Origin: Syntrophomonadaceae bacterium
GTDB lineage: Bacteria; Bacillota; Dethiobacteria; DTU022
NCBI GenBank assembly: GCA_003554615.1
Contig: PWGX01000014.1
Location: 1-47,648 of the forward strand
Direction of reading: 5' to 3'
Length of the DNA stretch: 47,648 nucleotides
Position 1 is the first letter of the stretch; each line of letters begins with the position of its first letter. The notes under the pieces were generated by a model. That model was not told where the DNA came from and made no database searches. It worked only from the letters and a program-made list of their open reading frames with translations. Of this stretch, positions 26,225 to 35,184 are shown one piece after another. Position numbers and translations under genes: made by a program.

Positions 26225-28095
26225 TCAACCCCCTCCCCTGGATTTCCAGGCAGGGTAAAAGAGACTTTTGTTCCTGCTCCAGGCGCACTATCTATCCATA
26301 TTTTACCACCATGGGCCTCGATAATTTTACGAGCTATGGACAGGCCGAGACCGGTCCCGCCAAAATCCCGGCTTCGAGTCTTTTCAACCCTGTAGAACCT
26401 TTCAAATATATGGGGCAGTTCTTCTTCGCTTATACCGCTGCCATTATCTTCGATGGAGACTTTGATATGATGATCCTGTTCTACGGCGCTAACTCTTACT
26501 TCACCATCAGGCGGTGTATATTTAAGGGCGTTATTTAGCAAATTGGTAAATACTCTCATTATCTTGTCCCGATCCGCAAAAGCTTTTGAAAAATCGGGTT
26601 CTATCATTACTTTAACAGCAGGCAGTTCGCCTCTAAGTTTTTGCCTGGCCTGCCCGGCGGCTTCCAGGGCCGTGCTTCTAAGATCCATCTCAGTTTTTTC
26701 CCAGTCCACCCGGTTTGAGTCCATTTGGGATAAAACCAGCAAATCTTTAACCATTCTGACCATCCTCTCTGTTTCTTTGGCCAGAACATTTAAAAACCGG
26801 GTGCGTGCCTGGGGATCTTCAGCCGCACCGTCCAGCAAAGTCTCCACATAACTTTTTACCGTCGCCAGAGGGGTCCTGAGCTCATGAGATACATCAGCCA
26901 CAAATTCTTCCTGCCGTCGGGTCAGTTCTCTTTCCCTGGTAATATCGTGAAGTACGATCAGGGTCCCGTCAAGCTTGCCTTTATCAACCTTAAAAGGAGC
27001 AATTTTTACCTGCATGGTGCAAGCCGGATCCTGGCTGGATATCTCAGCTGTGAGTGGTTCTTGTTTCCGGACAAAGCGGCGGGTGGCTTCCGAACCGATC
27101 AGGCTTCGCAACAGGCCAAACCCGGAACGGTTTAATGCCGGCACCTTCAGGTTAAGGTTCTTTATCAGGCGTCGGGCGGAAGGATTTATTTGGATCAGGT
27201 GCCCTTTGCCGTTAAGGGCGGCCACCCCTTCACTCATATTATTAATTATCGCTTCCACCTTGTTTTTTTCGGTTGACATTTCATCTATAGTATGACTGAG
27301 GCGTTCTGCCAGGTAGTTGAAGGTTTCCCCAAGTTCTCCAATTTCATCGGGAGTTTGAACTTTAATTTTACGAGAAAAGTCACCTCCGGCCATTTCATGA
27401 GCTTGACCGGTCACTTCCTTAATCGGTAGGGTAATAGTCCTTGTCAAAACAATCCCCAGGAAAAAGCTTACAGCCAGGGCCAGGCCCACCCCGCTGAGGA
27501 GGATCGTTTTTACTTCGCTCAGGGTTTCATCTACTGATCTCAAGGAGCCGCTTAAATAAATGACCCCGATTATCCGCTGATTATTTTCGATCGGATAAGC
27601 CATATAATAGCGTCTTTCTTCGTTCACCGGATCATAGCGCATATTGTCGCTGAGGGTGCCGGCAAGAGCCCGGGTAATCTCATCACGGATTAACCGACGT
27701 CCCACATTAACCTGACTGCCAGAAGTTCCCACAATCTGGGCATAATTATCGAGGACGATAATCTCCATTTCATGCAAATCCCTGAACTCCCGGGCCAGAC
27801 GGACAGTGTCTTCCGCCCACTCCTCACCTTCACCAAAACCAGGTTTAATAAAAACCGAAAGCAGCCGGGCCTGGTTTTCCAGGTTTTCCTTGTAGTTGCT
27901 CAGGTAGTATTGCTCCAGGGATTGGACCAGGTAGACGCTGATCAATTGAAGAGAAAACAAAATTAAGGTGAGGTAAATAAAAATTATTTTCCACTGGAGG
28001 CTGTTAAAAAAGTTAAAGCGTCCTAAAATAATAACCGACGCCCCTTTTTGTTTTAATATACTCCGGGTGGGCGGGATCCTGCTCAAGTTTTTCAC
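26221..28095 (-). CDS. walK: Sensor histidine kinase WalK
   Basis: Essential cell-wall sensor kinase phosphorylating WalR. In order: membrane helix about residues 36-57, extracellular sensor to about 190, second helix about 197-217, HAMP to about 270, PAS about 275-385, dimerisation domain with phospho-acceptor H404 in DVSHELRTPL, and an ATPase domain with DNGSGISEEE and GGTGLGLSIA. The only conventional in-frame start upstream of the conserved N-terminus is a GTG at 28095, 83 bp inside walR and without a Shine-Dalgarno. The conserved part begins near LGRFNFFNSLQWK, so the true start may be an unusual codon near 28035. Confidence 0.93.
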   Translation of the reverse strand: MKNLSRIPPTRSILKQKGASVIILGRFNFFNSLQWKIIFIYLTLILFSLQLISVYLVQSLEQYYLSNYKENLENQARLLSVFIKPGFGEGEEWAEDTVRLAREFRDLHEMEIIVLDNYAQIVGTSGSQVNVGRRLIRDEITRALAGTLSDNMRYDPVNEERRYYMAYPIENNQRIIGVIYLSGSLRSVDETLSEVKTILLSGVGLALAVSFFLGIVLTRTITLPIKEVTGQAHEMAGGDFSRKIKVQTPDEIGELGETFNYLAERLSHTIDEMSTEKNKVEAIINNMSEGVAALNGKGHLIQINPSARRLIKNLNLKVPALNRSGFGLLRSLIGSEATRRFVRKQEPLTAEISSQDPACTMQVKIAPFKVDKGKLDGTLIVLHDITRERELTRRQEEFVADVSHELRTPLATVKSYVETLLDGAAEDPQARTRFLNVLAKETERMVRMVKDLLVLSQMDSNRVDWEKTEMDLRSTALEAAGQARQKLRGELPAVKVMIEPDFSKAFADRDKIMRVFTNLLNNALKYTPPDGEVRVSAVEQDHHIKVSIEDNGSGISEEELPHIFERFYRVEKTRSRDFGGTGLGLSIARKIIEAHGGKIWIDSAPGAGTKVSFTLPGNPGEGVE

Positions 28096-28708
28096 GAAGC
28101 CGCCTGATAGTTACATCCACGGTTCGATCGTCTCCAATATAATCATAACCCCAGACTTGATCTAAAAGCTGTTCCCTGCTAAAAACAAAACCCGGTTTCA
28201 TGATCATATGCAGTAAAAGGTTGTACTCGCGCAGGGTTAGTTCTATGGGTTTTCCTAAATTATAAACCTGCATCTCGTTTTGATCTACTACTATTGAACC
28301 CGCTTTAATCTTGTTTTTGCTATCTCCCGGATGGCGTTCTTCCAGCTTACTGCGGCGTAACAGGGCCTTGACCCTTGCAGTAACCTCACGGGCGCTGAAA
28401 GGCTTTGTAACATAATCATCCGCCCCCAATTCAAGGCCTAAAACCTTATCCATTTCCATTTCCTTGGCTGTTAACATAATTATAGGAATGTCCCATTGAG
28501 ACCGTATTTCACGACATACAGTAAACCCGTCTTTTTGAGGCAGCATAATATCTAATACTATCAAACTTGGGGCATCCTTTTCCACCAAGCTAAGAGCCTC
28601 TTCCCCGTCATATGCGGTGACTACATTATACCCTTCTTTCTCCAGGTTATACTGAAGTATTTCCACTATAGGCTTTTCATCATCTACCACCAGGATTGTT
28701 TCAGCCAC
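28013..28708 (-). CDS. walR: Response regulator WalR
   Basis: OmpR/PhoB-type regulator of autolysin and wall-metabolism genes. The receiver domain has the acidic pair in LVVDDE, phospho-acceptor Asp in LIVLDIMLPQKDGF (D53 from this start), and Lys in YVTKPFSAREV. The C-terminal winged helix ends TIRRLREKLEQDP...GVGYYF. I start at GTG 28708 (231 aa), 5 nt after GGGGTGG; a GTG 9 bp upstream is possible. It is directly followed by walK with overlap, and a G5-M23 wall hydrolase gene lies upstream on the same strand. Confidence 0.95.
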   Translation of the reverse strand: MAETILVVDDEKPIVEILQYNLEKEGYNVVTAYDGEEALSLVEKDAPSLIVLDIMLPQKDGFTVCREIRSQWDIPIIMLTAKEMEMDKVLGLELGADDYVTKPFSAREVTARVKALLRRSKLEERHPGDSKNKIKAGSIVVDQNEMQVYNLGKPIELTLREYNLLLHMIMKPGFVFSREQLLDQVWGYDYIGDDRTVDVTIRRLREKLEQDPAHPEYIKTKRGVGYYFRTL

Positions 28709-28865
28709 ATTGACCACCCCGTTTTTTAGTAAACATAAAACTTCGCGTTATTTATCTAAAACCCTTCATTTTATTATATTATATTGACTAAAATAGACGT
28801 GTGACATAAACCACCTGCCGTTTCATTTAGTTAACCACGACTATGCATTTTTATGCAAGTGCATC

Positions 28866-30353
28866 TTAAGGCCTGAAAAATTGGAGCGGATCTACAGGTT
28901 TATGCTGGTAGTAGGCATGCCATTCTCCACTGCCGTCATCGCGCCTTACTTCAAAATGAAGGTGTGATCCGGTTGATCGTCCCGTGGAACCAACTTCGGC
29001 AATTACATCTCCCTGGTTTACTTTGTTGCCCCTGTTAACATGATTGAAATGGTTATGCAGGTACAAGGTCCAGTACCTGCCGTGATAAAGGATTATATAA
29101 TTACCCTGCGAACCTCCAAATCCAGAAAACCAGACTATCCCGCTGTCGGCGGCAAGGATGTTAGTCCCGGTTTCGGCATCAATATCGATACCGGTATGCC
29201 AGGAACTGAAACCCCTGCCAGGCGTAACCTCTCCTCCGCCTTCAACAGGCCATATAAACTTCCCGGTTCCCTTGGAAGGGACTTGTGCTGTGCCCCGAGT
29301 TTCAACTTGGAAAACAGGTTCTTCGACAATGGCTTCGCTGACTTTGATTTTATCAATTTCCTGTCCGTTTTCATGGATTATATGATAAACAATTTCCTTT
29401 ATGCCTTCCTGGCCGGGAGAAGTTATCTCTTTTTGAACTATCCACATCTCATCATCACAAATGGTTTCTACTTCAAACGGTATCTTTTCAGTAACCCTTA
29501 ATTCTTCGATTAGTTTTACATTAATAACGGCATTATTAACATGTTCTTTTTGAAGATCATTATAGTTAGAATGAACCGCGGATTCACTATTTAAAGAACC
29601 AGAACTGGGTGTAGCGTAATTGTTATATTGATGATGACCCGGGAAGCTGCGTTTATTGGCCTGGGACCAGTAGGCGGCATCGATTGCACGCTCTACCTTA
29701 CTATCAAGGAATAAAGAAACTACTTCTTGCCCGGTAAAAACATATTTGGGAGGCACAATACTGGGTTTAAGGGAGATATTTTCAACAAATGATATGTCAA
29801 TTATCTCGGAATCGCCATATTCATCAAGGTAAAAATGCTTTATATAATCGATGGCTTTTTCAAGTTCTCCCTCTGAGGCCACAGGAACTGCCGGCAGCTC
29901 ATCAACCATGATCAAGTAAGCATCGGTGACAAACGTGAGCTGCTGTCTGAGCTTTTCCTGAACAAGCCACAGATCGGGAACCGCATCAGGCCTGTAGTCT
30001 TTTGCCAGCCTGATCTTGTTTCCTGGTGCTACCTCCATTTCATAATAATCAGTTAAATTATCGGTAAGCTCACCGACCAGGGTTTCTATTTGTCCTGCAT
30101 CCTGGACTGAGCCTATTTCCTGGCCATCAAGAAAGACTACATAAACGTAACTGCTCAGGTAAGCATGCAGCACCAGGACAGCAATAAGGATTGATGTAGA
30201 AGCCACGATGAAAGATGACGTTTTTAACCTGCCGGCTCTAATCCTCGAGATAATGAATTTTATGTTTATATTAACAGCTTGAAATAGTCCTGGCTGGTTC
30301 TTGAGTTTAGGTCTTTTACCCGCGGGCACAATTTTTACTGACCCAGGTTTCAT
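28866..30353 (-). CDS. Membrane-anchored G5 and M23 domain peptidoglycan endopeptidase
   Basis: Predicted cell-wall hydrolase of 495 aa. A basic cytosolic N-terminus (1-45) and a membrane helix (about 47-67) are followed by a large extracellular region. A G5 domain spans about residues 284-355 (LRVTEKIPFEVE onward). A C-terminal M23 LytM domain has Zn ligands H386 and D390 (HTGIDID) and the H464-x-H466 motif (SHLHFEV). All catalytic residues are present, so it should be active. ATG start with AAGGAAC 6 nt upstream. Located directly upstream of walRK, it may belong to the WalR regulon, although I found no clear WalR box. Confidence 0.92.
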   Translation of the reverse strand: MKPGSVKIVPAGKRPKLKNQPGLFQAVNINIKFIISRIRAGRLKTSSFIVASTSILIAVLVLHAYLSSYVYVVFLDGQEIGSVQDAGQIETLVGELTDNLTDYYEMEVAPGNKIRLAKDYRPDAVPDLWLVQEKLRQQLTFVTDAYLIMVDELPAVPVASEGELEKAIDYIKHFYLDEYGDSEIIDISFVENISLKPSIVPPKYVFTGQEVVSLFLDSKVERAIDAAYWSQANKRSFPGHHQYNNYATPSSGSLNSESAVHSNYNDLQKEHVNNAVINVKLIEELRVTEKIPFEVETICDDEMWIVQKEITSPGQEGIKEIVYHIIHENGQEIDKIKVSEAIVEEPVFQVETRGTAQVPSKGTGKFIWPVEGGGEVTPGRGFSSWHTGIDIDAETGTNILAADSGIVWFSGFGGSQGNYIILYHGRYWTLYLHNHFNHVNRGNKVNQGDVIAEVGSTGRSTGSHLHFEVRRDDGSGEWHAYYQHKPVDPLQFFRP

Positions 30354-30501
30354 TTGATTGTTCCTTTCTAAAATGCCAGGCCTGTGATGCTAAATTATCT
30401 AAACAAAAATAGCAATCGACTCTCCTTTAAAATAAGCAACAATTAAAATTAGGTTCGACACTAATGTAACTAATCCTTCTGTATAATATTGCCGGCACAA
30501 A

Positions 30502-31899
30502 TCAGTCTTGATCTTTCATCCTGCCAAGTATTTCACGTCCTGCCAGTACTCCTGTTGCTGAGGCCTGAACCAGGCCCCTGGTTATACCGGCGCCGTCACC
30601 AACCGCAAAAAGATTTTTAATCCCCGTTTCCAGCACCCGGCTCAGGCAAAGCCTAAAAGAATAAAATTTAACTTCCACTCCATATAAAAGAGTATGGCGG
30701 GAATTCACCCCGGGAGCCACCTTGTCCAGGGCCTCTAGCATCTCCATTATTGCCAGCAAGTAGCGGTAAGGCAGGACCAAACTTAAATCGCCCGGCGTAG
30801 CCTCTTTCAGGGTGGGTTGAACCAGCCCGCGTTTAATTCGCTCCGGAGTAGATCTCCGGCCCTTCAGCAAATCCCCGAGCCGCTGTATGATCACTCCATC
30901 TCCTAGCATGTTGGCCAGGCTGGCAATATACCGGCCATACCGGATTGGTTCAGTAAAAGGTTCGGTAAAAGTCTTGCTGACCAGCAAAGCGAAATTGGTG
31001 TTGTCAGTTTTTGTATTGGCAAAGCTGTGGCCGTTTACAGTAAGCAGCCCTTCATTATTTTCTGTAACCACGACCCCGTATGGGTTCATGCAGAAAGTGC
31101 GAATCCGATCATCAAACTGGCTGGTGAAATAAATCAGTTTTGATTCATAAATTTTCGAAGTGAGCTCTTCCATGATCACCGCCGGAACTTCCACCCGGAC
31201 CCCGATATCAACCGGGTTGTTGATACCCTGTAAGCCCAGTTTATTTGCCTGGCGGTAAATCCAATCAGCTCCGACCCTGCCAGGCCCGCAGATAATATAA
31301 TCAGCATAAATTTCCTCACCGGAAGCCAGCTTAACTCCACTGATAACTCCGTCTGCACAGAGCAGTTCCTCCGCGGTGGTGTTCATCATGATGTCAACCC
31401 GATCTTTTAAGGCTTCCTGCATTTTTTCAAGAACACCATAACAATTTTCGGTGCCCAGGTGCCTTATTTTCGCCGGAATAAGGCTGAGTCCCGCCGCCGC
31501 AGAAAATCGTTCCATTTTTTTTATTGCCTCGATGTCAGTACCGAAAATTTTTTCGGTTGCTCCAAACGAAAGGTAAATCCCGTCAACTTCATAAATCAGT
31601 TTTTCAATTACTTCCCGATCGACAAATTCCCCCAAATTCCCCCCAAATGCCGGGGTCAAGGTCAATTTGCCGTCGCTGAAAGCACCGGCTCCCCCCCACC
31701 CGCAGGTTATGGCACAGGGGTCACAGCGAAGGCAGCGACCATATTCCAACTGGGTTTTACAGCTGCGCTTCTCCAGGGGGGCTCCTTTATCAATGATCAA
31801 AATCCTGGCGTCGCTGTTTGAAGTTAGCTCCATGGCCGCAAAAATGCCGGCCGGGCCGGCTCCGATTATAATGACATCATAACTGCTGGCAGAATTCAT
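30502..31899 (-). CDS. Cys-rich FAD-dependent dehydrogenase (COG2509 type)
   Basis: Flavoprotein of 465 aa whose N-terminal Rossmann motif is IIIGAGPAGIFAAMEL. A cysteine cluster follows at about C47, C56, C59, C62 and C66 (RCLRCDPCAITC), then the GWGGAGAFSDGKL motif typical of these uncharacterised dehydrogenases. The C-terminus has the second flavin-binding motif LFAVGDGAGITRGLVQA. Substrate and partner are unknown. The start is ATG 31899 with AAGGGTG 6 nt upstream, 5 bp after the dnaB stop; an in-frame GTG at 31908 is less likely. Confidence 0.88.
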   Translation of the reverse strand: MNSASSYDVIIIGAGPAGIFAAMELTSNSDARILIIDKGAPLEKRSCKTQLEYGRCLRCDPCAITCGWGGAGAFSDGKLTLTPAFGGNLGEFVDREVIEKLIYEVDGIYLSFGATEKIFGTDIEAIKKMERFSAAAGLSLIPAKIRHLGTENCYGVLEKMQEALKDRVDIMMNTTAEELLCADGVISGVKLASGEEIYADYIICGPGRVGADWIYRQANKLGLQGINNPVDIGVRVEVPAVIMEELTSKIYESKLIYFTSQFDDRIRTFCMNPYGVVVTENNEGLLTVNGHSFANTKTDNTNFALLVSKTFTEPFTEPIRYGRYIASLANMLGDGVIIQRLGDLLKGRRSTPERIKRGLVQPTLKEATPGDLSLVLPYRYLLAIMEMLEALDKVAPGVNSRHTLLYGVEVKFYSFRLCLSRVLETGIKNLFAVGDGAGITRGLVQASATGVLAGREILGRMKDQD

Positions 31900-31904
31900 G
31901 ATTT

Positions 31905-33251
31905 TCACCCTTCTTGACCGGACGGCTCCCTGGCAATATTGGCAAATTTGGTATACCGATCAAGGAAATAAAGCTCGACCAGGCCGGTCGGTCCATTGCG
32001 CTGCTTGGCTATACTGATCTCGGCAATATTTCCTTTATCGGATTCCTTGTTATAGTATGCCTCCCGGTAAATGAACATAACCACATCCGCATTTGCTTCG
32101 ATACCGCCCGATTCCATTAAATCACTGAGGATGGGCCGGCGATCGGGCCTTTTTTCCACGGCCCTGCTGAGCTGGGAAAGAGCAAGTACCGGAACGTTTA
32201 GTTCTTTGGCCAGAGCTTTCAGCGCCCTTGATATCTCGGAAAGTTCTTGCTGCCGGCTTTCAGAACGGCTAAAGCCGCGCATCAACTGCAGGTAATCAAC
32301 AAAAATCGCATTTAACCCTTTCTCTGCTTTAAGCCTCCTTGCCTTGGCCCTAACTTCCATGACAGACAGGGAAGCACTGTCATCTATATAAAGTGGTGAT
32401 TCGCTAAGCGGTCCCACCGCCCTGGTCAACTTCTGCCATTCCTCCTGGGACAAAAAGCCCCGGCGCATATTTTGGGCATCAATCTGTGCCTCGGCACAGA
32501 GCAGGCGCTGGGCCAGCTGTTCCCTGGACATTTCCATGCTGAAAAAAGCAGTCGGACTTTTATCCTTGACTGCAATTTGCTGGGCAATATTGAGGGCAAA
32601 TGTAGTTTTCCCCATACTGGGGCGGGCCGCCACAATAATCAGGTCGGACTCCTGGAGGCCAAAACACATCCGGTCCAGGTCGGCAAATCCGGTGGGGAGG
32701 CCGGTAACTCCTTTTTTTTCATCATATAACTTTTCGATCCGATCGAATGTTTGTACCAGGACATCTTTTAAAGGAGCAAAACCCTGGTGTTTCCCCCGGC
32801 TTCCTATTTCAAATATTAACCTTTCCGCCTCATCTAAAAATTCATCGACGTTATGCGGTGATTCAAAACTGCGGGAAACAATTACAGTAGCCGCTTGAAT
32901 CAGGGAGCGCAGAATTGACTTTTCCCTGACAATCTGCGAGTGGTACTGTACATTTGCCGCCGTTGGGATCGAGTTGGCCAGGGTAACCAGGTACGAACGC
33001 CCGCCGACCCCTTCAAGGCACTGGTTGCTCTGAAGTTCTTCTGATAAAGTAACCAGGTCAACCGGCTCTCCCTTTTCACTTAAAGATATAATGGCAGAAA
33101 AGATTTTTTGATGGGCGGTGCTGTAAAAGTCCTGCTCCACCAGAAGTTCTGCCGCCGCAAAAATCGCTTCTTTATCTAGCACCATCGATCCGAGCACTGA
33201 TTGCTCGGCTTCTTTGCTTTGTGGCGGTACCCTGTCACTGATAACAGCCAA
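31905..33251 (-). CDS. dnaB: Replicative DNA helicase
   Basis: Hexameric 5'-3' helicase (DnaC in Bacillus nomenclature) that opens the replication fork. The N-terminal domain (residues 1-115) binds primase and starts VPPQSKEAEQSVLGSMVLD. The RecA-like domain has Walker A ARPSMGKTTFALN, Walker B AIFVDYLQLM and the arginine-finger region at the end. Length 448 aa, with no intein. TTG start at 33251, about 9 nt after AGGAGG. It follows rplI by 26 bp, the standard Bacillota order rplI-dnaB. Confidence 0.97.
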   Translation of the reverse strand: MAVISDRVPPQSKEAEQSVLGSMVLDKEAIFAAAELLVEQDFYSTAHQKIFSAIISLSEKGEPVDLVTLSEELQSNQCLEGVGGRSYLVTLANSIPTAANVQYHSQIVREKSILRSLIQAATVIVSRSFESPHNVDEFLDEAERLIFEIGSRGKHQGFAPLKDVLVQTFDRIEKLYDEKKGVTGLPTGFADLDRMCFGLQESDLIIVAARPSMGKTTFALNIAQQIAVKDKSPTAFFSMEMSREQLAQRLLCAEAQIDAQNMRRGFLSQEEWQKLTRAVGPLSESPLYIDDSASLSVMEVRAKARRLKAEKGLNAIFVDYLQLMRGFSRSESRQQELSEISRALKALAKELNVPVLALSQLSRAVEKRPDRRPILSDLMESGGIEANADVVMFIYREAYYNKESDKGNIAEISIAKQRNGPTGLVELYFLDRYTKFANIAREPSGQEG

Positions 33252-33277
33252 ACTGAACTGCCTCCTTTCAGCGGAAA

Positions 33278-33724
33278 TTAAGCCTCTTGTTCCACTTTAA
33301 TGGAAATATCGGCTTTGATACCAGGATGCAGCTTCAAGGATGCAATATGGCTGCCCAGGCTCTTGATGGGTCCATCAACTTCGATGTCTTTTTTATCTAC
33401 ATCAAAGCCAATTTCAGATAATTTGCCGGCAATATCGGCCGGAGTCACCGAGCCAAAGAGGCGTCCACTCTCACCGGCAGGCATTTTGATCACCAGTTCA
33501 ACTTCCTTTAATTTTTCTGCTTTTTCACGGGCCTGTTCTTCCTGCTGCTGGTTAAGCATTTCTTCTTTTTCCTGCCGCTTCTTCCACTCTCGAATCCTCT
33601 GCGGGGTTGCCTCTAGAGCCATCCCCTTGGGAATTAAAAGGTTTCGGGCATAGCCGGGCGCCACGTCCTTCAATTCCCCCTTTTTGCCAAGATTGGGAAC
33701 ATCTTGCTGCAGTATTATTTGCAT
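33278..33724 (-). CDS. rplI: Ribosomal protein L9
   Basis: 148-residue large-subunit protein with two globular domains joined by a long helix. The N-terminal domain has MQIILQQDVPNLGKKGELKDV and GYARNLLIPKG; the connecting helix is the charged stretch at about 40-75. The C-terminal domain ends DISIKVEQEA. ATG 33724 is chosen for GGAGTG 7 nt upstream. An intrinsic terminator after rpsR separates it from the rpsF operon, so it probably has its own promoter in 33725-33890, which I cannot define. Confidence 0.97.
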   Translation of the reverse strand: MQIILQQDVPNLGKKGELKDVAPGYARNLLIPKGMALEATPQRIREWKKRQEKEEMLNQQQEEQAREKAEKLKEVELVIKMPAGESGRLFGSVTPADIAGKLSEIGFDVDKKDIEVDGPIKSLGSHIASLKLHPGIKADISIKVEQEA

Positions 33725-33890
33725 TACCAATCACTCCTTTCCGCCTTTACGAGTCAGCAGCCCTCTTATTTGCCTGCATTCAGCCACTTCTCCTGTTCAC
33801 TCATTCCAGGCGAAATCCGGGATTTATATATTGTAAACCTGGCTAATAAATTCTCCTCTTACCTGGTTACTCCTGCATATTTGCACTTAA

Positions 33891-33930
33891 AATAAAAACG
33901 ACGGTGCCCGGATCAACCCCCGGCACCGTC
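33891..33930 (-). terminator. Intrinsic terminator of the rpsF-ssb-rpsR operon
   Basis: On the minus strand a 9-bp GC-rich stem (GACGGTGCC with GGCACCGTC) is directly followed by GTTTTTATTTT. It starts 20 bp after the rpsR stop. Strong canonical form. Confidence 0.95.
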
Positions 33931-33950
33931 TGAAACCGATTGTCATGACA

Positions 33951-34181
33951 TTACTCTGTGGTATAAGGCAGCAAAGCCATAATTCTGGTCCTTTTTATTG
34001 CCCTGGTCAGCTGTCGCTGGTGCCTGGCACAATTACCAGAAATACGGCGCGGAAGCACTTTCCCTCTTTCAGTCATAAACCGTTTTAGCTTGTCATATTC
34101 TTTGTAATCTATGTTCTCAACTTTATCTACACAAAAGCTGCAGATCTTTTTTTTCGGCTTTCTTCCTCGATCACGCCTCAT
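33951..34181 (-). CDS. rpsR: Ribosomal protein S18
   Basis: 76-residue small-subunit protein that binds 16S rRNA as a heterodimer with S6, encoded two genes upstream. Typical motifs are CSFC near the N-terminus, the helix-rich [23 protein letters not shown], and the C-terminal [14 protein letters not shown]. The CxxC gives a possible zinc-binding pair. ATG with GGAGGGTG upstream. Last gene of the rpsF-ssb-rpsR operon, closed by a strong terminator. Confidence 0.97.
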   Translation of the reverse strand: MRRDRGRKPKKKICSFCVDKVENIDYKEYDKLKRFMTERGKVLPRRISGNCARHQRQLTRAIKRTRIMALLPYTTE

Positions 34182-34199
34182 CTAATCACCCTCCTTCCA

Positions 34200-34607
34200 C
34201 TAAAAAGGAACGTCGTCTCCACTGACCTCCAGGTCATCAACATCTCCGCCAGGAGCTTCCTCCGGGCTAGACTGTTCAGAACGGCGGGGCCGATCCAGGA
34301 AACGAACATCATTAGCTACAACTTCGGCTACTTTACGTCTTACGCCCTGGCTATCATCAAAAGAGCGAATTTGTAAACGCCCGCTAGCAGCACATTGGCT
34401 GCCTTTTTTAAGGTAGTTGGCACAATTTTCGGCTTGTTTGCGCCAGGTCACAATTTTAATAAAGTCTGCTTCTCTCTCGCCCTGCTGGTTGGTAAACGGA
34501 CGATCAACGGCAAGTGTAAAAGTTGTGACCGGTACTCCACTGCCGGCTGTGTACCGCAGCTCAGGATCATGGGTTAAACGGCCGATCAACACAACCTGGT
34601 TCAACAT
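34200..34607 (-). CDS. ssb: Single-stranded DNA-binding protein
   Basis: Homotetrameric OB-fold protein protecting single-stranded DNA in replication and repair. The OB fold covers residues 1-105 ([35 protein letters not shown]). A short Pro/Ser/acidic linker ends in DDVPF, the conserved C-terminal tip that recruits partner proteins. At 135 aa it is on the short side because of the short linker. It lies between rpsF and rpsR, the standard place. Confidence 0.97.
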   Translation of the reverse strand: MLNQVVLIGRLTHDPELRYTAGSGVPVTTFTLAVDRPFTNQQGEREADFIKIVTWRKQAENCANYLKKGSQCAASGRLQIRSFDDSQGVRRKVAEVVANDVRFLDRPRRSEQSSPEEAPGGDVDDLEVSGDDVPF

Positions 34608-34627
34608 GTTCGACAGACCTCCCGGTT

Positions 34628-35125
34628 TTACTCTTTATCAGCCTCTTTAGCCGGCTGTTCTTCTTCAGTGTTACCAGTTTCTTCAGAACCTGCAGTTTCT
34701 GCAGCGGTTTCTGACTGCTCAGGCTCCTGATCGGCATCAACGGCAGGGGCTGCCGATTCACCCTCTTCTTCAGGCTCAACCGGTGCTGTAATCTCCTCTT
34801 CTGCTGCAGGTTCTTCTGCAATAGCAGCTTCATAGTAGTCTTCTTCAACACGAACAACCAGGAAGCGGAGAATCGCATCATTAACTTTAAAAAAGTGTTC
34901 TATCTCTGGAATAATGCTGCCATGCCCATTGAAGTAAACCAGGTAATAGTGGCCTTCTACGTGATCTTCGATTTCGTAAGCAAGCCGGCGCTTGCGCCAG
35001 TCAACAAACTTGTCGACTGTTCCACCGTTCCCGGTGATGGTGTTTTTTAAACCATTCAGCACTTCTTCATGTTCTTCCGTCTCCATCTCAGGACGGAGAA
35101 TGAACATAATTTCATAAAGTCCCAT
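34628..35125 (-). CDS. rpsF: Ribosomal protein S6 with long acidic C-terminal extension
   Basis: The first ~100 residues are ordinary S6 ([18 protein letters not shown], then [19 protein letters not shown]). The protein then continues for about 65 residues of Glu/Ala/Pro/Gln-rich sequence ending AKEADKE, whereas S6 is usually 95-100 aa. The tail uses the same frame and ends in a normal stop before ssb; base composition shows no sign of a frameshift. The tail should be disordered. A promoter and a structured leader lie upstream. Confidence 0.96.
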   Translation of the reverse strand: MGLYEIMFILRPEMETEEHEEVLNGLKNTITGNGGTVDKFVDWRKRRLAYEIEDHVEGHYYLVYFNGHGSIIPEIEHFFKVNDAILRFLVVRVEEDYYEAAIAEEPAAEEEITAPVEPEEEGESAAPAVDADQEPEQSETAAETAGSEETGNTEEEQPAKEADKE

Positions 35126-35184
35126 TCAATATCACCTCCCTCTGGACTTACGGCCCCTTATAGGAGCAGGGATTTGCCTGGAAC

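Noticed and set aside
28735-28800. Overlapping TATAAT hexamers upstream of walR as a promoter
   Set aside because: No acceptable -35 at 16-18 bp for either copy, and the region is very A+T-rich, so I did not list it.
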